NCBI RefSeq assembly: GCF_000003815.2
Contig: NC_049993.1
Coordinates: 9,678,023 to 9,713,241, forward strand
Length of the DNA stretch: 35,219 nucleotides
Direction: 5' to 3'
Source of the DNA: Branchiostoma floridae
Taxonomy: Eukaryota; Chordata; Leptocardii; Amphioxiformes; Branchiostomatidae
The translations under genes and the position numbers were made by a program. Under the pieces are notes generated by a model that was not told the DNA's origin, made no database searches, and saw nothing but the letters and a program-made list of their open reading frames with translations. Positions 30,414 through 35,219 of this stretch are shown here, piece by piece (positions within the stretch are counted from its first letter, which is position 1; every line of letters begins with the position of its first letter).

Positions 30414-31757
30414 TTATGTACAAGTTAGCCTATAGCCTATATATTATATATATAGCCGCTCTCCCTCTCTTTTCCTCTAGTATGATTTATGAACATGTTT
30501 ATTGCAATGTGTGACTTGTGATTGTTTTCCAGATTACATAATTGATAATTTACATGTAAGTAGACAGTGAATGGATGAATAAGTAACACAAAGATACAAG
30601 CCAAGTTCCATCTGCTGTTATGATTCAGCGAATCCATAATGCTTATCGTACATTCAGCTGAGCAGGTTGAATCTCTGCGCAGCATGTTGTTAAAAATAAT
30701 TGGATACTGTGACTTGTTCAGGGGTCAGGAGGCATGGATATGGGTTCAGTGTGCTACAGGCCTATTACTTCTGGCATTTGCTGGAGGTATAAAACCGCAT
30801 GAGGTTTATTTCATGCACAATATCCTCCAGAGACCCAGAACAGGCACCAGGACTTACCTCGTTTTCTGAGAGGATGTTTTACGATGGATGCTCATTTTTT
30901 GGGCAATTTTACGACGGTTATGACATATTCTCTCATTTTGTGGTGGTTTTACGAAGGCCTCACAGCGATGTCTTGATTTGCGGCAACTTTTCTGATATGC
31001 CTCGTATCTGTCAAAAGGGAAATGATTCCTTTTTTGAGGGGAAAAAGGGTCGAAACAAGAAGGGCAGGGATGTTATCCATAAAATCTCACAGTGTTACAG
31101 CAAATACTGTCATTGGGTAACATGAGCATTGATCAGGTCAGCAAACATATGGTAAAACAATTTCATCTCTTCGTGGTGCATGAATTTATTGGAATCATCC
31201 ATATATATGTGTATTACTAACATCAATAAAATTAACGAGACCGCTGTACTAATAAAATCAACTTATTGAATTTCGTGGTGGAAATGCTTACTGACAGTTG
31301 GAGTTCGGCCATACCAATTAATACCTTGGTTCTATCTTTGACTTTTGAAAGTCAAACATTTATCAGCAACATAACAACATGACAGTCATCGAGGGCTAGG
31401 AGGAAAACCTTACTCTGACTGAATCAACTATTCATTCATTTGCATGCTTCCTTCTCATATTCAGCTTTCACATATTAGATACTTACTTTTTACGTCATAC
31501 CTGGGATAATGTCCGATACAGGTGTTCCGAATTGGGTGATAAGTTTCCGTATCACATGGGGTTCTAAGTTATATCACACAGGCTTCCATCGAATAAAGCG
31601 AATATACACAGTCTGAGCCAAGTGTGGCACATTTAAAATTTGAATACTGGATTTGGATGTTGGCATTGCTGTTGTTGCAATTTTTGGTTCAAGGACACCA
31701 AATTTTCTCAACTTTTGGTGCATTTGTCATTGAAACGTGTGTTTTCACGGGTGGGTA

Positions 31758-31900
31758 TGACATAGATAAAATACAACACGGTGTATTCTGCATCACCCTC
31801 AGTGTCAGCCCTCCAGCGGGTCGGATCACCCTCCGACCCTCGGGCGATCCTACCTTGGGTGATACAGAATACCCCATGTTGTATTCTATATAGCCTGTCA
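31758..31900. mobile_element. Fold-back element, about 143 bp
   Basis: Left arm 31758-31798 (TGACATAGATAAAATACAAC, then ACGGTGTATTCTGCATCACCC) pairs with 31857-31900 (GGGTGATACAGAATACC, then CCATGTTGTATTCTATATAG, CCTGTCA) with few mismatches; the loop is about 58 nt. A short stretch inside the loop, GGGTCGGATCACCCTCCGACCCTCGGG, is itself partly self-complementary (described as GGGTCGGA / TCCGACCC). No protein-coding potential; MITE-like. Confidence 0.7.
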
Positions 31901-32720
31901 TTTCCTAAGAGATATAAGGCCATTACTTTTTTGTTCCACCTTTTCACCACTGTCTGAGCTGATTGCCATGAGAGCTACATGGATGGAAACCTTGGAAGGT
32001 CATCTGAGAAGCAGCCATTCAAATTGTTTGGCCCTTCATTTGTATCCGCTATATATTTCCTCCGATAAAACGCCAAATAAACAGTATTGATTCCATTGAT
32101 TGGCCCTAGTTGAAAGTCGATAAACGCGGTACAAACTGTACTGCTTGATCGCTTAATGATGCAACTATTGGGCACTTAGGTGAACGCGCACAAAGTAATA
32201 TGTACCCTCTCGAGAATTCCCCAATTTGAAGGTTTAGTGTGGACGGCATGTTTGGGTCTGAACTTTTATGCATTGCGCCAAGTCATTATTGTCAAAGAGA
32301 ATTCTTCAGGGTACATGTAGTTATTCTTTTTATTAATCTGAAAGTTTTGAATAGAATTGTAATTCAGAAAGAAGGTTTGCCTGTTTTGTTAATTATTCTC
32401 TGTTCGCTCCATTGCTTTCGTGTAAAAATCCCCAAACCATAACATATCAATTGTTATGGCCCTAGCTTGGTAAGCTTGGATTCTGCCTTGTTTTGCTAAT
32501 GTTGACATTACATTGGGCTAGCAGTGAGCAGTGGTTAGAATAGGCTTAAAAATGTAGCTTCAGGCTAAGGAAAATGCAATATTTCTATGATGTTTTAAGT
32601 ACATTTTAGCTTCTTGCAAGATGAAGTATTTTGATGGCAACAGTGAGCCAAGGCCCCTTGTGTTGTAAATAATACAAATGAGTCTCTGCGTTCTGGATAA
32701 GGTCCCTGGATTCGACTGAC
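31901..32720. other. No gene recognised
   Basis: No supportable exon, RNA or repeat was seen in this AT-rich stretch. Confidence 0.5.
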
Positions 32721-32726
32721 ATCCAT

Positions 32727-32775
32727 CACTCTTCTGCACATCCTAGTGATGCTGAAGAAGAGTGTTGGAAACGTT
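32727..32775 (+). repeat. Possible Penelope-like or related retroelement terminal motif
   Basis: GATGCTGAAGAAGAGTG followed by TTGGAAACGTTT resembles the CTGAAGAAG...GAAACGT signature common near the ends of Penelope-like and similar elements. CACTCTTCT (32727-32735) pairs with AGAAGAGTG (32756-32764). The rest of the element is not recognised. Confidence 0.3.
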
Positions 32776-33944
32776 TTTAAGTAATCTTTGTAATACCATC
32801 TTGATCAGCAAACTTTTCTGCAAAGTGTGGCTTATTAGTAGATAATATTTACTCCCTGAATATCTTTAACAATACGGTTAACTCAACTGGATGTGTTAAG
32901 AAACGACCAGAAAATTGACTTTAAAAATCCCCCTAATCTTGAATTGAGACCCGTAAAAGGGCAATGCTTGATGTCAAAATACTCAAGAAAAAGTAGGACA
33001 CGGTGGGATGTGAGATTTAGTGCGTGCCATTACATGCACCCATTATTGTAGCATGAGCAATTTTGTTATTGGCCTCTTGACAGCGAGTGCGGATAATAAG
33101 TTTTTAAAAGCTCTTGCATTTAAATCACCACTTGTTCGTCATGTATAATGTAATTGGGTTGAAAAGTTTAACCAGTTATGCTGTGACCATGAATTTTTCT
33201 TTCAAATACTCAATTTATGACAGAAACATGTACGTAAAAGCTTTTCATCTTCCCCTGCTTCCAAACTCAATAATGTCAACCACTCAGTCCTTGTCATCAC
33301 ATGTATGAGTCAAGGCACTTGCAATAATCCTTTGGGTACGAACTTGCAAATGTGGGCACGAACTTGCAAATGAACGTTCTGTTATCTGTCTCTGTCCACC
33401 ATCAGTGATTAATATGTACCACACACAGAGTAGTCTGAACTGTTACAAATGCAACCTCACAGGACTGTAAATATGTGTCCAAGGGAAGGGCTGTCTTGTG
33501 TAACTGCACCCAAAAGAGTGATAGTTAAGTGGAAGACTGATAGATTCAGGTCAGGGAAGGATGATAGAGGACTTGAGGTGGCAGACATTTGACCTGGCAG
33601 AATTGTGTTAATTAGACTTGCCTGAACTTTTTTTGTATTGCATACCAGTCAATGGCGTAACACACCTGGTTTGTGCCGTTGAACAGTACAAGCGCAGCAT
33701 ATCCGGACAGATGTATTTCATTCACTCACATTAATATTAGGATGGACCCTAACTCTTACTGATAAGTGTAGTGGAAGTTACTTTATAATATGGAGGACAC
33801 AGGACTTCAGGTGGATGAGCTTCGCTCTGTCATGCTGAACAGGACTTGTCTATTTGTCACCTCTCTAACAGAAGATGAACTGAGCTGAAACTGAACTGTA
33901 GTGGGTATATAGAACAAACAGGAGACCTCGTCTAACGTCAATTC

Positions 33945-34110
33945 GATGTCCCTAACCGAAGTTACTGTACTCATGTACACCAGTCTGAGAGTGTGAGGAA
34001 ACTGGCATGCAGTGCCTTTCCCAAAGGCACAACCTGTCAGGGATTCGAACTCAGTACCTCCAGGTTCTGAGTCAACAACCCTATATAACCACAAGGTTAT
34101 GGTGTCATCT
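33945..34110 (-). mobile_element. SINE-like element, same family as 5.4 and 14.7 kb
   Basis: On the - strand: GTGGTTATATAGGGTTGTTG, AGGTACTGA, B-box GTTCGAATCCC, then GGTTGTGCCTTTGGGAAAGG, CACTGCATGCC and TTTCCTCACACTC. The head resembles a tRNA but lacks a good A-box, so it is called tRNA-related only. Confidence 0.6.
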
Positions 34111-34189
34111 TAAAAAGGGTGTTTGGTTTACATGTAAGTCTTATCTGAGGGATGCCAAAGTCTGGTAGTTGTACTCATATTGGCCAGAG

Positions 34190-34325
34190 TCGATTAAGGA
34201 AATTGGTGAGAAATGCCTTTCCCAAGGGCACAACATTGGGACCTGTCAAATTCGAACTCATGCATCAGCACCTCGAGGTTCTGGTCAGTCAACAACCCTA
34301 ACTACAAGGCAACCATGACGCTCAG
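34190..34325 (-). mobile_element. Second SINE-like element of the same family, same orientation
   Basis: On the - strand: GGTTGCCTTGTAGTTAGGG, GTTGACTGACCAGAACCTCG, GAGTTCGAATTTGACAGGTC, TTGTGCCCTTGGGAAAGGCA. It lies 80 bp from the previous copy and is diverged from it, so two insertions or an old duplication are both possible. Confidence 0.6.
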
Positions 34326-35219
34326 GAACTTATTACTTCCTGTATAACCAGCCACCCCAGAAGAACTGATCGGCTTTAAGTTTCAGTTTCCATTAATCTT
34401 AGCTTCCTCCTGCCCCTGGTGGTAATTGCACACCTTTCTACTTGAGGCTGCGACCACACTGCCACTGCTGAGAGACCAACGATTCGACAGAGTGCTCGAT
34501 AAAGTTCATACATAAACTAATATAGTAATAAAGAACAAAGTCTTTTTACATTTGGTGTGTCTTCTTGTCTTTTAAGTATTACTTTTAGATCATGTGCCAT
34601 ATTCCAATTATGACATCAAGGGTCAAACAAGTCCAGTTTTGGTTGCTGTGCGGTCACTCCGGGTTCGCTGTCTAGTAGAAGGGGTCATTTGAAGACAGTA
34701 TTTCGAAAGGTGGGGGCAGGGAAAGGTTTGGAAGGAGGACAATTGGAGCTAGTGTTGCAGACAGGAGATAAATGAAGTGTTTCACTTGAAGACAGGATGA
34801 GGAATCTTCATGTTATAATAAGTCTGACCTCTTGGTATATACAGTGTATTAGTGTCAGGATCTGTAAAATGCTAAGTCTTTTGGGGCAATTTGGCTGAAA
34901 AGGCGAGCCATTAGTTGAATCCTTGTTGCGCTGGTAGCCAAGAGAAAAACCATAATTCTTTACCTCAATAGCTATAGAGAATGACTTTATTTTCTTTACT
35001 TTCATCAAAAATGTTGTTTTCTGTACTGTGTTTGTGAACAGCATAACTTAAGAAGTTGTGGATGGATCTTCATGATTTGTCTGTTACATGTATGCCATAT
35101 GTTTAATCCTGCATTTCATTTCTCTCTGAGCAAGAGTTAGCTGGCTAATGACAACTTTATGCTTTCAGCATACCTGAGAACCAAGTGATCCCTTAACCAA
35201 AATAAAGAATGAACACTCA
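34326..35219. other. No gene recognised at the right end of the window
   Basis: AT-rich, with AATAAAG near 34530 and 35197 but no attached exon. Exon 3 of the unrecognised gene was looked for here on the + strand in phase 1 and not found. Confidence 0.5.

Noticed and set aside
30799-31125. 108-codon + strand reading frame
   Set aside because: No family resemblance, no splice-site support, AT-rich composition as in the flanks.
33645-33733. Possible terminal exon in phase 1 after ATACCAG, ending in TAA
   Set aside because: Joins in frame with exon 2 of the unknown gene, but it has only about 30 codons, no conserved pattern and no poly(A) signal nearby.

Overview
The window is animal genomic DNA: GT-AG introns, short exons, widely spaced conserved exons, many small interspersed repeats. 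Gene content and style (about 140-1900 bp introns, proteins close to vertebrate orthologues, abundant MITEs, LINE and SINE relics) fit a marine invertebrate deuterostome, most likely a cephalochordate (Branchiostoma). The species call is inference; the genes themselves are recognised from protein similarity.

Layout. (1) 16-3217, + strand: a complete five-exon IFT25/HSPB11 gene (138 aa, intraflagellar transport). (2) 4139-10864, - strand: a complete fourteen-exon PYROXD1 gene (539 aa, FAD/NAD(P)H oxidoreductase), convergent with IFT25, with a short hAT-like MITE directly after its stop codon. (3) 11715-15850, - strand: a complete eight-exon YJU2B/CCDC130 gene (402 aa, YJU2-family splicing factor), whose first coding exon appears to be only the ATG. 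All exon phases join without a frame error in the three genes. (4) About 15.9-24.4 kb: a very large fold-back structure with no gene. It has a conserved outer inverted segment (about 93% identical arms), then roughly 43 tandem copies of an about 89-bp unit in one orientation, an inner inverted repeat with a 0.9-kb loop of decayed copies, and roughly 24 copies in the opposite orientation. Each unit centres on a palindrome TGTGTCA-N7-TGACACA that survives even where the rest of the unit has decayed. An N-run (18265-18384) interrupts the array. (5) 24.4-25.6 kb: promoter-like sequence with CRE, YY1-like, CCAAT, ETS and GC-box matches. (6) 25599-28159, + strand: the first two coding exons of a gene I do not recognise, continuing beyond what I can find. 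Both exon edges facing its first intron have tandem duplicate copies inside the intron. (7) 28160-35219: no supportable coding exon; it holds a PIF/Harbinger-like MITE with a TTA target duplication, a hAT-like MITE, a fold-back element, SINE relics and a local tandem duplication.

The three named genes are housekeeping genes without an obvious shared pathway, although PYROXD1 (protection of the tRNA ligase complex) and YJU2B (pre-mRNA splicing) both touch RNA splicing/ligation. The main unexplained object is the fold-back array lying between the divergent YJU2B gene and the unknown + strand gene.
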